This document shows positions 18,065-36,898 of a stretch of 64,000 bases of DNA, in pieces (position 1 is the stretch's first letter; each line of letters opens with the position of its first letter). The stretch lies in assembly GCA_039096225.1 (NCBI GenBank), contig JBBPEB010000014.1:1251501-1315500 (forward strand). Reading direction: 5' to 3'. Origin of the DNA: Blastocystis sp. Blastoise (Eukaryota > Sar > Bigyra > Opalinata > Blastocystidae). The notes under the pieces were generated by a model. It was not told where the DNA came from. It did not search any database and saw only the letters and a program-made list of their open reading frames with translations. The position numbers and the translations under genes were made by a program.

Positions 18065-21000
18065 AAATACTATTCATTTTATTATTAAACAACATAATAT
18101 AATAATAATTACATTGAAAAAAAAATAATGTAAAATTATAATAATTAAATTTAAAGAAAAAAAAATTAAAATAATAATAATAATAATATACCAGGAGGAG
18201 TAGTAATAATAGTTTGAGTTCTTTGAATAGGTATATTCATAGGATCTTTCTTTGTACTTTCAGCATAGCAATAAACAGCATATTCTTCACTTGGTTTCAA
18301 TCCCTTTATAGAAATACGAGCAGTACGTTGAACATTATAAGCATTAGATTTAATTAAAGTCTTTTTAATAGGAACAATATCAGAATTCTTACTAATAGCC
18401 TTACAATAAACATTCGAATGCTTATTAACAGAAACATCGATGTCAACTGAAGTTGGATGAATAGCATATATCTTACGAGCAAACTCTAATTTCCCTAAAA
18501 TAGCATCTATTTCAGTACTTACTATACCATAATAATGATTCTTCTTATCCATACCTAAACAATGTACCATCTCTTCATTATTCTTCATAATATATTCAAA
18601 TGTATTATCTACTTTATTAATACTATTACCTTCTTCAGAAACATATTTCTTTAATTCTTCTTCTGTAGGATAAGCATCATTAAACATAGCACCTTTACAA
18701 TATACTTTCATTGGACCTGTAATATCAGTATGAACTTTAATGGTGACTTTATTATTCTCTTTTAAAGCTTCTACAAAGAAAGATTGAACATTATCTGGAA
18801 TACCATCACGATCAGCATCATTCTGTCTATTTATATAAGATTCTAAATTAGATAAACGTTCTTGTTCTTCAGGACTTTGATCATCTTCTTCTTCATCATC
18901 TGCTAAATCATTAAAAGTATCTTCATCAGAAGAAGTAGCATCATCATCTTTTTCATTATCATCATCATCATCATCATCATCAACTTTCTTCTTAGGTTTT
19001 TCTTCTTCTTCATCATCATCATCAACTTTCTTCTTAGGTTTTTCTTCATCATTATCATCATCATCATCAACTTTCTTCTTAGGCTTTTCTTCTTCTTCAT
19101 CATCATCATCAACTTTCTTCTTAGGTTTTTCTTCTTCTTCATCATCATCATCAACTTTCTTCTTAGGTTTTTCTTCTTCTTCTTCATCATCATCTTCTTC
19201 AGCCTTCTTCTTAGGTTTTTCTTCTTCATCATCATCATCTTCTTCTTCAACCTTCTTCTTAGGTTTTTCTTCTTCTTCATCTTCTTCTTCTTCAGCCTTC
19301 TTCTTAGGTTTTTCTTCTTCATCATCATCATCTTCTTCTTCTTCAGCCTTCTTCTTAGGTTTTTCTTCTTCTTCATTATCCTTAGTCTCTACCTTCTTCT
19401 TAGGTTTTTCATCATCATCATCTTCTTCTTCTTCATCTTCATTATCTTCTTTGGTAGATTTCTTAACAGTATTAGGTTTTTCTTCATCATCATCTTCATT
19501 AGGAGTAGTAGATTTTTTAATTGAAGTAGTTTCAGTTGAAGTAGTTATATCTGTAGTAGTATCACTAACAGCAGGTTTCTTAGTAGTAAGATCTTTGAAA
19601 ATAATAGTTTTTGATGGCTTTTCAGCTTCTTCTTCTTGGTTATTCACTGTAGTAGTAGTAGTAGAAGTAGTTTTAGGTTTATCATCATCTTCTTCATCAT
19701 CATCTTCATCTTCTTCATCATCAGCTTTCTTTGTTGTAGTAGCAGTAGCAGGAGAAGTAGTAGCAGTAGCAGGAGTAGTAGTAGAAGGAACATCAACTTG
19801 AGTAGAAGATTCAGCTACTGTAGTAGTAGAAGTAGTAGTAGCAGTAGAAGTAGTAGTTTTAGGTTTATCATCATCTTCATCATCCTCATCATCTTCATCT
19901 TCATCATTAGTTTTCTTTGTTGTAGAAGTAGTAGCAGTATTAGTAGCAGTATTAGTAGCAACATTAGTAGAAGCAACGGCAGTAGTGGAAGCAGTAGTAG
20001 AAGCAGTATCACTAGTAGTTAGAGAAGGTTTTTTAGTTTGTTTTTCTTGTTCATCATCATCATCTTCATCATCATCCTCATTATCAGCCTTACTGGTATT
20101 TCTAGTAACGTTTACAGCATTAGTAGAAGATTCTTCAGATGAGACTTGAGTATTCTTAACCTCAGTTGTAGCAGTAGAAGCAGTAGTAGTAGTAGGAACA
20201 GTAGTAGTAGCAGCAGTAGTAACAGGAGTAGACTTCTTAACTTCATCATCATCATCTTCATCATCATCATCATCATCCTTAGTAATAGCCTTCTTAGGGG
20301 TAATAGGTACTTCAGGTTTAGCAAGTTCAGTTTCTTCATCGTCTTTTACAGCTTCTTCTTTATCTTGTTCTTTAATTTCAGCAGCACTATTTTCAAGTTT
20401 AGTTTCTTCAGCAGGTTTAGAACTATAAGGACTTATATGTACAGGACTTGCACTCTTAGGTTTATCTTCATCATCTTCATCATCATCTGTAGTAGTAGTA
20501 GTAGTAGCAGCAGCAGTAACAGGAGTAGTAGTAACAGGAGTAGTAGTTTCAGTATTTTCATCATCAACAGCAGCCTTAGAAGTAGAAACAATAGAATTAC
20601 TCTTAACAACAGTCTCAGGTTGACTAACAATCGATTGTTCAGCAGGTTCAGATGCATTTTCAGCAGGTTCAGATGCATTTTCAACAGGAGCAGCAACATT
20701 TTCAGCAAGTTCAGATGCATTTTCAGCAGGAGTAGATGCATTTTCAGCAGGAGTAGTTATATCTGAAGAGGAAGTAGCCTTACGAGATTTAGACTTTCGT
20801 GACTTATGTTTACGATGTTTTGTCTTCTTTATAGGTGTAGATGTTTCAGAAATAGTTTCACTTGTAGATTCAGGGATAGATTCAGATATAGTTTCAGGGA
20901 CAGTACTAGTTACAGTCTTCGTAACACCTGTAGATGTTTCCTGTTCATTATTAGAAGAATTTTCTTCTGTTATACGAGATCTTTTAATAGGCTCTGAGTT

Positions 21001-21426
21001 TTCGTTGCTTTCAGATACAGTAGTACGTTCTTGTTCTTCAGGTTGTTCAGCAACTTGCTTCTTCTTGAGAAGAGTTGTTGATTGTTCACCTGTTGAGGTT
21101 TCAGATATTTCACCCTGTGCATCTGCAGTCTTAGCATTATTTTGATTTGTTGATAGTAAATCAGAATATCTATTAAACACTGTCATTTTAGGAGAATTAG
21201 AAAAACTACCAGAAGAACCCTTCACTTGAAGTAAGTCTCTCTTTTTAGCGTCGGTTTCGCCAATCTTGTTCTATAAACAATAAGACTAATTAAAAAGAAT
21301 ATGCATACGTCAGGTCGTAAATGACTTTCGCTATTTACAAGTAGAGTAAAGAATAAAAAACCTATAAATAGAGTAGCAAAGCATGTACAACATACAAATT
21401 AACAGATTTGAAATCTTCATATTCAT
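16824..21426 (-). CDS. Large secreted single-pass membrane protein with acidic repeats and Fn3-like domains
   Basis: Exon 1 (about 21402-21426) joined to 21316-21365 gives a clear signal peptide: MNMKISNLLICFLFF then TLLVNSE. A Thr/Ser-rich stretch of about 550 residues with acidic islands follows, then about 12 repeats of EEKPKKK-[AV]-acidic (18960-19420). Next come about three beta-rich modules with paired aromatics and Cys (KVYCKGA, MVHCLGM, NVYCKAI, AVYCYAES), which resemble degenerate fibronectin type III modules. An alpha-helical membrane anchor (DVLTVLAAIIAIVSVCVCFGF) is near 17520-17580. The cytosolic tail of about 110 residues contains ECENCGALNDR then YICTECN, a CxxC-x9-CxxC possible zinc ribbon. 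It ends KRTPIA-stop. The name and function are not recognised; adhesion or cell-surface sensing is inference. Confidence 0.6.
18960..19420 (-). repeat. Coding repeat of EEKPKKK plus acidic run
   Basis: About twelve copies of a 10-18 residue unit: EEEKPKKK followed by A or V and 4-9 Asp/Glu. Lengths vary only in the acidic run, as expected from GAT/GAA triplet slippage. Confidence 0.85.
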
Positions 21427-22373
21427 TATTTGTCTTTATATATTATAAAATAGAAATTAAGAATAGGTCTTTTATTTTCACCAAATACATAACGGTTTTT
21501 CCTGGACTAATTATGGGTAAGTCAAACAAAGAACCGCGGGTTGAATCGGTTCTTTATATGGGATTTCTATTTACATGAAAAAGTGCTTATTTGTGACTGA
21601 AAGATGATTGTTTTTCTATTTTTGGAAATGCGTCATCATTTTGTTGGAAATTCTTTTATTTTTATTTTTATTTATTGATTAACAATATTTTTGCTTAATA
21701 ATTAGCATATATATGTGAAATTGTATGGATTTAGTTTATATGCATGTGGAGATACTATGTATGCTATTTAAATGTTATTCTTTAGTAAATGATTCATTTT
21801 CATAGTGTGTTGAATCGTTATATGATTGCAGATATATTTGTAGAATCAATTTAGTACATATTTATATTCCGTAGTGGTATTATCAGATAATACAATACTT
21901 TATAAACTAAAATTGGGAGAGTTTTGGTACTTGAGGATTTGTTAAGTTGTGTCAGATATTTAAAAATCATAGAGAACAAATCAAATACCAATTCATAATT
22001 GAAATAGGAAATGGTTTTGGTGATAGAGTGAATAAAATGATGAAAAAACATAAGAAAAAGAAAAAACTTAAAAAATATAGAGTACTCATTAAGGTATTAA
22101 GAAAATGAGAACAGTTAAAACATATATCACTTCATAAAATATATAGATATATATATAAAATAACAAACAAATATATATATATATAAGAGTAAATAGAAAA
22201 AAGTTAATATAGAAAACTTAATAAATAATATATAATAAATAAAGAGAATAAAACTAAATATTTTTTCACAATAAATATATATATATATTAAGTTTTCATA
22301 TAACAAAAATAAAAACAAACGATTTAAAAAAGAAAATAGAAAAAGTATATTAAAATAAAACATAAATTTTGGT
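21427..22373. other. Intergenic region upstream of the membrane-protein gene
   Basis: No supported gene. A 9-bp inverted repeat, AAAGAACCG at 21528-21536 and CGGTTCTTT at 21547-21555, encloses a GC-rich loop about 100 bp before the membrane-protein start. The rest is AT-rich 3' flank of CTP synthase. Confidence 0.5.
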
Positions 22374-24737
22374 TTAATTATGTTGTTTTTTATATTCTTC
22401 AACGAATTGTTCAACACGTCCAGTAGCACCTAATATAAGACCCTTGAATAAAGGATTAGGTTTAAATGGTCTAGAAGTGAATTCAGGATGGAATTGAGAA
22501 GCAACAAAATAAGGATGTTCAGCACCTATATAAAAAAAATAATATTAAAAAGTTGTTAAATTATATATATAAATATTATAAAAATATAATAAAATATATA
22601 ATTATAATTTTAAAAAATATATATATAATATATATAATATACGATCTAATTCAAGAATTTCCATTCTTTCTCCTTCAACGGAAGTAGCAACGAAATGAAG
22701 TCCCTTTTCTTCTAAGACAGAAACAACTTCAGGATTTACTTCAAAACGATGTCTATGACGTTCAATAATAGCTATATATACATAATAATAGATATTTAAA
22801 TAAATAAATATTAAAAAAATATTATTAAATAAAAAAAAATACATAAATATAAAAATACTTAAATATAAAAATACATAAATAAATAGATAAAAATATATAT
22901 ATACTCTTAGCACCACCATAAAGCATTCTAGAAGTAGGTAAATAGTTATCATAATCTTTGAATACAGAGATACGTTCACCAAGTCTCATGGTACCTCCCT
23001 TTTCATCAACATCATGTTCAGGCATAGAAACAATAACACTTTGAGCATTATCACGAACAAATTCATCACTATTAGCTTCACTCCAACCAAGAACATCTCT
23101 AGCATAAGAAATAACAGAGACTTGTAAACCAAGACAAATACCTAAGAAAGGTTTTTGATTTAATCTACAATAAGTAGAAGCAGCAATCATGCCTTCAATA
23201 CCACGATCACCAAAACCACCAGGAATAATTAAACCTATAAAAAATATATATTATTATTATATTACATATTATTATATTTATTATTATTACATACCATCAC
23301 ATTGATAAATCTTATCCCAATTTTCTTGATACAAATCAGGATTCTTAGCCTTGACAGATTCTTCAAGATTTGTAGCTTCTACCCAAATAATCTTGGGATA
23401 AACATTTTCACTGTAAGCAGCATGATAAACAGATTTAACAACAGATATATAAGAATCAACGAGATCTGTATATTTTCCAACCATACAAATCTTAACTTCA
23501 GGACCTTTACGAGCAATTTCATCAACACTATCGCTTAATTTCTATAATATGTATAATAATTATATATATAGTTTTATAATATAAATAATTATATAATAAT
23601 AAATAATTATATAATAATAAATAATTATATAATAATAAATATTTATATAATACTATAAATACCTCCCAATGATCAAGATTCGAAACATATTTCTCTTTAA
23701 GACCAAGCATAGACATAATGTTTTCACCAGCTTTTTGGGCTTTTAATAAAATAGGAACTTGATAAATATTCTTAACATCATGAATATTAATAATATGGTC
23801 ATAATCGACATCACAGAATAAAGCTAATTTTTCTTTAGTTTCTCTCTCAATAGGATCAGTAGATCTACAAACAACGAAATCAGGTACTAAACCAATTCCA
23901 CGTAAATCCTTAACAGTATGTTGAGTAGGCTTAGTTTTATGTTCACTATATAATAAATATAAATAATAAATTATAATAAATATAAATAATAAATTATAAT
24001 AAATATAAATAATAAATTATAATATAAATAATAAATTATAATAAATATAAAAAATAAATTATAATAAATATAAATAATAAATATATACCCAACAACACCA
24101 AGTTTAGGAACAAGAGAAACATGAAGTAAACAACAATTTTGTCTACCTACTTTCTTCATTAATTGACGAACAGCTTCTAAAAATACAGCACTTTCAATAT
24201 CACCTACAGTACCCCCTACTTCAACTAAACAAATATCAGCTATATCTCCTTCCTTATCAAGAGGACGATTAGCAACTGAAGTAATCCAATCTTGAATTTC
24301 GTTAGTTACATGAGGAATAACTTGGACAGTTTTACCTAAATAATCACCATGTCGTTCACGTTCAATAACACGCTTATATATCTATATAAAATAATATATA
24401 CATATATATTTAAAAAAAATTCTTTTAATATATATTTTAAAAAATATAAAAAAATACATATTTTACCAGTAGTAATATTATTATCTCTTCCAAGTTTGAC
24501 ATCAAGGAATCTTTCATAATTACCTAAATCTAAATCAGCCTCACCACCATCAGCAAGAACATAAACCTCACCATGTTCATAAGGAGACATAGTACCAGCA
24601 TCACAATTAATGTAAGGATCAATCTTAATTGAAGTAATCTTTAAACCATAAGATTGAAGTAATACACCCAAGCAACTAATAGTAATACCCTTTCCAAGAC
24701 CACTGATAACACCTCCTGTAACAATGACGTACTTCAT
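22374..24737 (-). CDS. CTP synthase
   Basis: About eight exons on the minus strand. Residues 1-270 form the synthetase domain: [17 protein letters not shown] (P-loop), [29 protein letters not shown], and [12 protein letters not shown]. The class I glutamine amidotransferase domain follows: [25 protein letters not shown] with the Cys nucleophile, and [11 protein letters not shown] with the His-Glu pair. The enzyme converts UTP to CTP with ATP and glutamine-derived ammonia, in the cytosol. The sequence appears complete, with a short C-terminus ending EEYKKQHN. Introns are TAT or ATAA repeats. The position after the start and all motifs are intact, so it should be active. Confidence 0.95.
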
Positions 24738-25481
24738 TCTTTATAAACTGTTGTTGATTATTAAATAAATATAAGATTATGGAATTAAAAAAACGTTATT
24801 CTTAAAGACTTGAACCTTCTTGTGGTAGTGAAGAGAATCACGATTATCTCTCATTCCTACTCACGAAAACCATATTTCCCATTTTTTATTAAAATCATGA
24901 TTTTTTAAGAGAATTTAGGCGGGATTTGTTCGTATTTTTTTTTTGAAAATGATTTGATTTTTAAGGTAAATTGCTCTATATTAGCCTTTATTCTTTGTTT
25001 CATTCTATTGAATTTATTATATGAGAGTATATAAATACAAAAGAATAGACTTTGAACAATATAGAAAGATTGTTATTTTTTTGCATGTTGCGGAAAATCT
25101 CATAAACTACTTGAATAATAATTATTTTGTAATAAACAATATTTCAATATATATCAGATTGAAAAGACATTGACTAAACTTGATTTTCTAATAAAAACTA
25201 GATCTTTTTATTGAAATCTGCTTCTTGACTTATTGTTAAAAGGTTGGGTTAATGTATAAACTGAATTTGAAATGAAGAAGCAAATTAAGACAATTAATAT
25301 AACCCAATGAAGATAAATTATTCTATTCAGAACAAATAAGCAATTCTGATTCTGACTGAAAATGAACATGTTGGGTCTATTGGGTTTTTTCAGCAATTTT
25401 TAAATTCTCTCAGAAAACTTTATATACTTTTATAATATTGTTGTTGAATTTTCATATTTTCTTAAGCAACCATTTTATAAT
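24738..25481. promoter_or_regulatory. Divergent promoter region of CTP synthase and the TRF-like gene
   Basis: The 744-bp gap separates two genes transcribed outward. GGCGGGAT at 24919-24926, within AT-rich DNA, reads ATCCCGCC toward CTP synthase and is a partial E2F-like match. No other motif stood out. Confidence 0.4.
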
Positions 25482-31156
<5,675 letters not shown>

Positions 31157-31862
31157 TTCAATGAATTTAATTTTTTTATGAGAAATAAATATTTTTTTGT
31201 ATATACTTTTGCTTTTTTTTCTTTTTCTTTAAGTGTTCTTTATGTTTAAAATAATGCATATACATATATGCTATTTTTTATATATTTTATTTTGTTTTAT
31301 AATTTTCATTTTATGAGTGATGAGATTCATTAAATACTTGATTCCTTATATTAGTACAAACTATATAAAGTCAAAAGAATAGAATCAATATATATAGTAA
31401 TATAATTCAGAAATACCAGACAGATCTAAATAGATAAATGAACTATCATAATAAGAATTGTCTGAAAAATAATAAGAAAACGATTGTAAGACAAACAAAT
31501 GAATTTTAAAACAAAACATCAATGAATATATATATTTAATTCTTCAAATAATATTTATATATAAGAATAATACAAATAGTACAAGAAGAAAAGATAAATA
31601 TATCATTATAGCACTGAGTCTTAATAAAACAAAGAGATTTATTATTATAAAGATAGAATATCTTTGATATAGAAGAAACAGTGAAGTGTATAGAAAGCAT
31701 ATAAAAGAGTAGAGAATAAGGCAATCAATAGAATGTATATTAACTACCCAAAATAAAATAAAAAGAAATCAAGAAATTAATTAAGAAATATAGTTTATAA
31801 AGAAAGAAACCAAATAAAAAATAAAAATGTATTTCTATTGATTGTTTCATAAATAAATATAT
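31157..31862. other. Intergenic region between convergent TRF-like and ceramide synthase genes
   Basis: About 700 bp of AT-rich DNA between two stop codons. No gene or structured element is supported. Confidence 0.5.
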
Positions 31863-32181
31863 TTAATTATTTTTCTTCTTTTCTTCTTCATCTTGATCTT
31901 CTTCCGGTTCTTCTAAATCACTTGAGTCACTGGCACCTTCGTATCCTTCTTTAGCAACGGAATGAAGATTATTACTAAAAGGAAAGGAAATAAGAAGAAG
32001 AAGATGAAGTGATTATATATATATATATAATATATTATATTATTATATATTATATTATTATATATTATATTATTATATATTATATTATATATACCCGACT
32101 ATGCCTCTATAACCTAAGCGAATTAATAATACAAACCAATAACTATAGAATTTAAATATAATCATAATAATAGATATATAT

Positions 32182-32217
<36 letters not shown>

Positions 32218-32267
32218 GAAGACTAATAAGGACACAGAAGAAGAAGACACATAACATAAGACTATAT

Positions 32268-32299
<32 letters not shown>

Positions 32300-33463
32300 A
32301 TATATACATAGGGTCAGTAGTAAAGTAGATAGATATCGATTGTAAAGAGAAAGGAGGGAGATTGAAATAATCACGAATATCACGTATAAGATGAACAACA
32401 ATTAATGGTAACTTATAGAGTCTGGCATAGGCCCAAAGTGCAGCTGTGGTAATATATTCAACTTCTAATATAAAATAGCAACGAGCTCCTTCAATATGCA
32501 TTATATTCATCATCTTAAGAATATCAATGAAAATATCAGTAATATCATGAATCTATAGATAAAATGATATATTTATAGAATAAATAATAGATAAATAATA
32601 TATTATTTATATACACAAAGAACAGAAAGACCATATTCCCAAGAACGCATATATGCAAAATCTATATAAATAATAATTAATATAAATAATATAAATAATA
32701 TAAATAATAATTAATATAAATAATATAAATAATATAAATAATATAAATAATATAAATAATATAAATAATAATAATATACAAATTAAAGACATGGTAGTAA
32801 TATGATGAATATAAAGAGCATAGAAATCCTTCTTTCGTTTATCAATAAAGATTAAATAAATAGCTTGAACAATCCATAAAGTAATTTCAAAAGCAAATAA
32901 AAGACGAATTTCCATGGGAACAGCAACGGATTCACCTGGAGCATGATACATTGTAGGGAAATCTCTAAACCAATTATATTGAATAGCATATTTGAACTCA
33001 AAATAAGTAGAAATCACATGAATAACAAGTTGATAAGCCTAGAAATAGAGATAGAATATATGGTTGAAAATATTAATTATAAATAAGATTCTATATATAA
33101 AATTATTGTCATCTATGAATATCATACTTGACTTAAATATTTTTGTTTACTATAAGCCTTGGAGAGAGGATCACCTAAGATTTTTTATTAAAAAATATAT
33201 TATTTTATATCAATAAAACATGATAAAACCATACAGAAAGGTTCTTGGGAAAAGAATTTAGTAGACATCCAACAGCTGAGAACGCCTAAAACATAATCGG
33301 AAACAAATTGTAAGCTGAAAGAAAAAACTAAGAATCCAATGAACGTAAAGCATATATCCTTCTGAGATAAGAAGAAATAAATTAAGTATCCCATAAGAGG
33401 GAATATCAAGCAAGGTAGGACAACATCCAAAACTTTATTTTGTTTATAAATTGGCTTAACCAT
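31863..33463 (-). CDS. Ceramide synthase (LAG1/TLC domain)
   Basis: About six exons on the minus strand. The start is ATG at 33463, giving a first hydrophobic helix KVLDVVLPCLIFPLMGYLIYF. DPLSKAYSKQKYLSQ precedes the TLC core. The core has WFRDFPTMYHAP, KRKKDFYALYIHHITTMSL with the essential HH pair of the Lag motif, then the block YGLSVLCIHDITDIFIDILK matching vL..HD.sD.fLE.aK. Ceramide synthases acylate sphingoid bases with fatty acyl-CoA in the endoplasmic reticulum. The C-terminus is acidic (EEPEEDQDEEEKKK). No homeobox-like insertion is seen. An LPLAT gene lies head to head. Confidence 0.85.
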
Positions 33464-34101
33464 TCTAACAAAAAACAAGAGAATTAATAATTATAAATTG
33501 AAAATGACTCTCAATTCTTGTTTATAAGTAACACAACAGCATAAATATTCCGTTTTATTGGCTTCTAAGAATCATCTTCCAATAGAAAGAAAAGAATTCT
33601 ATGAATGAAGAATTCTTTTAGTATTCTAATACTAATATAAAAAATTATGGGAATACTTGTTCTTTATTCGATCTTTTTCAATTCAATGCAACTTTCAGAA
33701 AAAGGAGAGTATCTAACAACGATCAACTTTCAAATAACTAAATTATGAATTCAGGAAAACGAATGAAAACAATATGAGTTGTTCTTTTGATATGAAACAA
33801 TAAATTTGTGGTGAACAAGACTAAGATACTGAATTTTCTACATCATCAAATGAGTGTTTTATTAAATAAATGAATTGCTTATAAAAGAAAAAACTTTTCA
33901 TCAAAAAATGTATGTAAGAATGAGAAATGACATAAAAAAATGAAGGTGTATTCAACTTCAGACGTCTTTGAGAATTCTTATTTTCATAGGTTGAACAAGA
34001 AATCTGTCATGTTGTTCTTCCAATAGATCGACCGGAACACAACATGAATAAAAAAGAACATAATAAATCATCGAAATTATTCTTTTTTCTTTTTGACAAG
34101 T
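33464..34101. promoter_or_regulatory. Bidirectional promoter region of two lipid-synthesis genes
   Basis: 638 bp separates the start codons of ceramide synthase (-) and LPLAT (+). It is AT-rich and I see no clear motif. The layout suggests shared regulation. Confidence 0.35.
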
Positions 34102-36211
34102 ATGGAACAAGTCAAAGATACATTGACTGGAATTTATGATCAGATCCAACCTTATTTAGCAAAGACTGTGTTCATTCACTCTTCAAATGTTGATGAATAT
34201 GTTCATTATCTTTCTTCCATGAGTGGTTTACGTGATGATGCAGCTCGTATTGTCATTACAACCGTATTAAGTTATCCTCTTTGTTATATTCATGCTGCTA
34301 TCAAGAGTCCTAAGATTAAAAAATTGATGTCTATAATCTTTGGTGTTATTATTCTTCAATTCTGTTTTGGTGAAGCGTATGTTGTTTTTTCTATATATAT
34401 AATTTTTTAATAAGACATCTTCTTCAATACTAAGTTGATTCATTTTTACTTGGATTCATTCCGTTGTTCAGTCTGTTGTAGTTTATTTATTGATGTTATT
34501 TGCACCTCATAAATATGAACCTTATATTATATTTATATTTACCATGCTTTACATGTCTATATGGTATGTGAATTATTTTATTATTTTTTTTTATTAATAT
34601 TAAATAAATATTTATTTCATATAACTGATTATTTTATATATTATATTAATTGAATACTATATATATATAGTATGATATATTCCCTTGTTACTGATTACAT
34701 GGGTTGGAGTTGTGATTCAACTGTGTATCAAATGATTCTTGTTATACGTTTAAGTTCTCTTGGATTCGATTATTTTGATGGAGTCTATGATAGAGTATGT
34801 TGTACTATATATTGTTATTTGCTTATTATTATTTTTATTATTATATTTATTATTATATTTATATTTATTATTATATATATTCCATTTTTATTATATATGA
34901 TATAAATATACTGTTTACTCCTTATACTTCATGACACTATTGAATACACTATTTATTCTTCATTATATTTCTAGAAGAATCAAGAGAATATAATAAAGAA
35001 TAGTAAGAATGCCAAGTTGGTTCGTACTTGTGAACTTCGTCGTGCCACTCGTATTAATGCTCTTCCTTCTCTTCTTGATTATTTCGCTTATTGTTATCAT
35101 TTTGCGGGTCTTCTTGGAGGACCTACTATATTCTATAGAGAATATTTAGATGTTGTCAATAATAAAACATTCCCTAATGGAAAAATACCTAAACGTTTTG
35201 GAAGTGTATTATTAAATATTGTTAACTGTGCTATTTTATTTGCTTTATGGATTTATTTAGGAAGCATGTTCTCTCCTCAATATTTAATTACTGAAGAATA
35301 TGGTCTTCTTCCTTTCTGGAAACAATATATTATTTTATCTATTGCCTGTATCAGTCAAAGTCTCAAATATATGGCTACTTGGAAACTTGGAGAAGGTATG
35401 CTTTTTTTATTTTTTTATTTTTTTTTTATTTTATTTTTTTATTTTATTTTATTTTATTTTTTTATTTTTATTTTTATTTTTTTATTTTTATTTTTATTTT
35501 TATTTTTTTATTTTTATTTTTATTTTTATTTTTTTATTTTATTTTTCATTTTATTTTTCATTTTATTTTTCATTTTATTTTTCATTTTGTCTATTTATTA
35601 TTATTTTTATAAATCTATATATATATATTAAAACATTTTTTTTTAATACATTTATCATGACTATATCTATAGGAGTTTGTGTTGCTAATGGTTTCGGTAG
35701 TGTCAAGACAGAGAAGGGTATTCAATGGACAGGAGTTAGTAATGTGAATGTATTTAAATTCTTATTATCTCAGGACATGGGTGAAGCTACAAAGAATTGG
35801 AATTTACGTACTCAAAAATGGTTAAGTAGATATGTATATTTCCGTACTGGTTATTCATTATTATGTGTTTATATTGTTTCTGCTTTCTGGCATGGTTTCT
35901 ATCCTGGTTACTATATATCCTTCTTATTCTGTGGTGTCTGCCAATATGCTTCTCGTTTTACTAAAACTCGTCTCTATAATAGAATCAAAGATAATTATTA
36001 CTTAGAAAAGATCTATTGTAGACTTGCTAATATAATGACTATGTTCTATGGTTGCTATTGTGTCAATGCTCATTTCTTATTATCTCTTGAAAACGCTAAG
36101 AAGTATTATGGTAATTTACATTATATTCCTCATATTGCTCTTCTTATTGCTCTTTGTATTCTTATGATTATTCCTCCTAAGAAAGATACTACAAAAGAAA
36201 AGATGAACTAA
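34102..36211 (+). CDS. MBOAT lysophospholipid acyltransferase
   Basis: Five exons. Many hydrophobic helices; the sequence includes SVVVYLLMLFAPHKY, then MIYSLVTDYMGWSCDSTVYQ, SLLDYFAYCYHFAGLLGGP, WNLRTQKWLSRYVYFR and SAFWHGFYPGYYISF. The string WNLRTQKWL and the conserved His in SAFWHGFYPGYY are the signature of the MBOAT LPLAT group (ALE1, MBOAT1/2/5). The family reacylates lysophospholipids with acyl-CoA at the endoplasmic reticulum. The first start codon is the ATG at 34102; upstream frame is open only through a TTG. The protein ends KKDTTKEKMN, a Lys-rich tail like an ER retrieval signal. The fourth intron (35397-35672) is TTTTA-rich. Confidence 0.85.
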
Positions 36212-36898
36212 AAACAATATAATTCTCAATAGTGTTATATAACATTTTTTTTTTCATTTCAAAACTATTTTTGGTTCAAATTATTTATAAAGATATATAT
36301 ATTATGATAGATTTTCTTTAAATATTTTTTAATATAGTTTGAATCTAAAAATTTATAAAATACTCTTCGTTGTGTTTGTTATAAAAAAAAAATATTTATT
36401 ATATTTAAATTGCCATTATATATTGTTTCAAACAACTATATATACAATATATACTCCTTTATATATAAATAAGGTCTTTTAATTTCTCATGACGGATAAA
36501 CAAACTAAAAAAATTTATAAAAAAAGAGAACTATTAGAAATGATATCAGTATCAATAGGAAAAACAACATATTAAAAACTCTTTATATACTTATAGAGTG
36601 CATAAATAGTAAACAAAATATATATTAAAAATGTGGTAAAACAACTAATTGTTTAGTAGACTATGAAAAGAATGATAATTGTATAACAAATATAAGCAAA
36701 CGATTTCAAAATGAAAAAGTAACAGAAAATACAAATAATTTTTCAAATAAAAAAAATAAGTTATATAAATAATACTATGAAGATACAAAGTTAATTAATA
36801 TCAAATATATAATTCATTATTACTGTATATAATTTATGATAGAAAGCTAATAAATAAATATATATGAAACAAATTAATACAGAATTAAGGAAAAAGTA
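36212..36898. other. Intergenic region between convergent genes
   Basis: About 690 bp of AT-rich 3' flanks. Nothing recognisable. Confidence 0.5.

Noticed and set aside
18903-20766. Several long frames rich in Lys/Met, Ser/Arg or Leu
   Set aside because: They are out-of-frame or antisense readings of the Glu/Asp/Lys and Thr/Ser codon runs of the membrane-protein gene.
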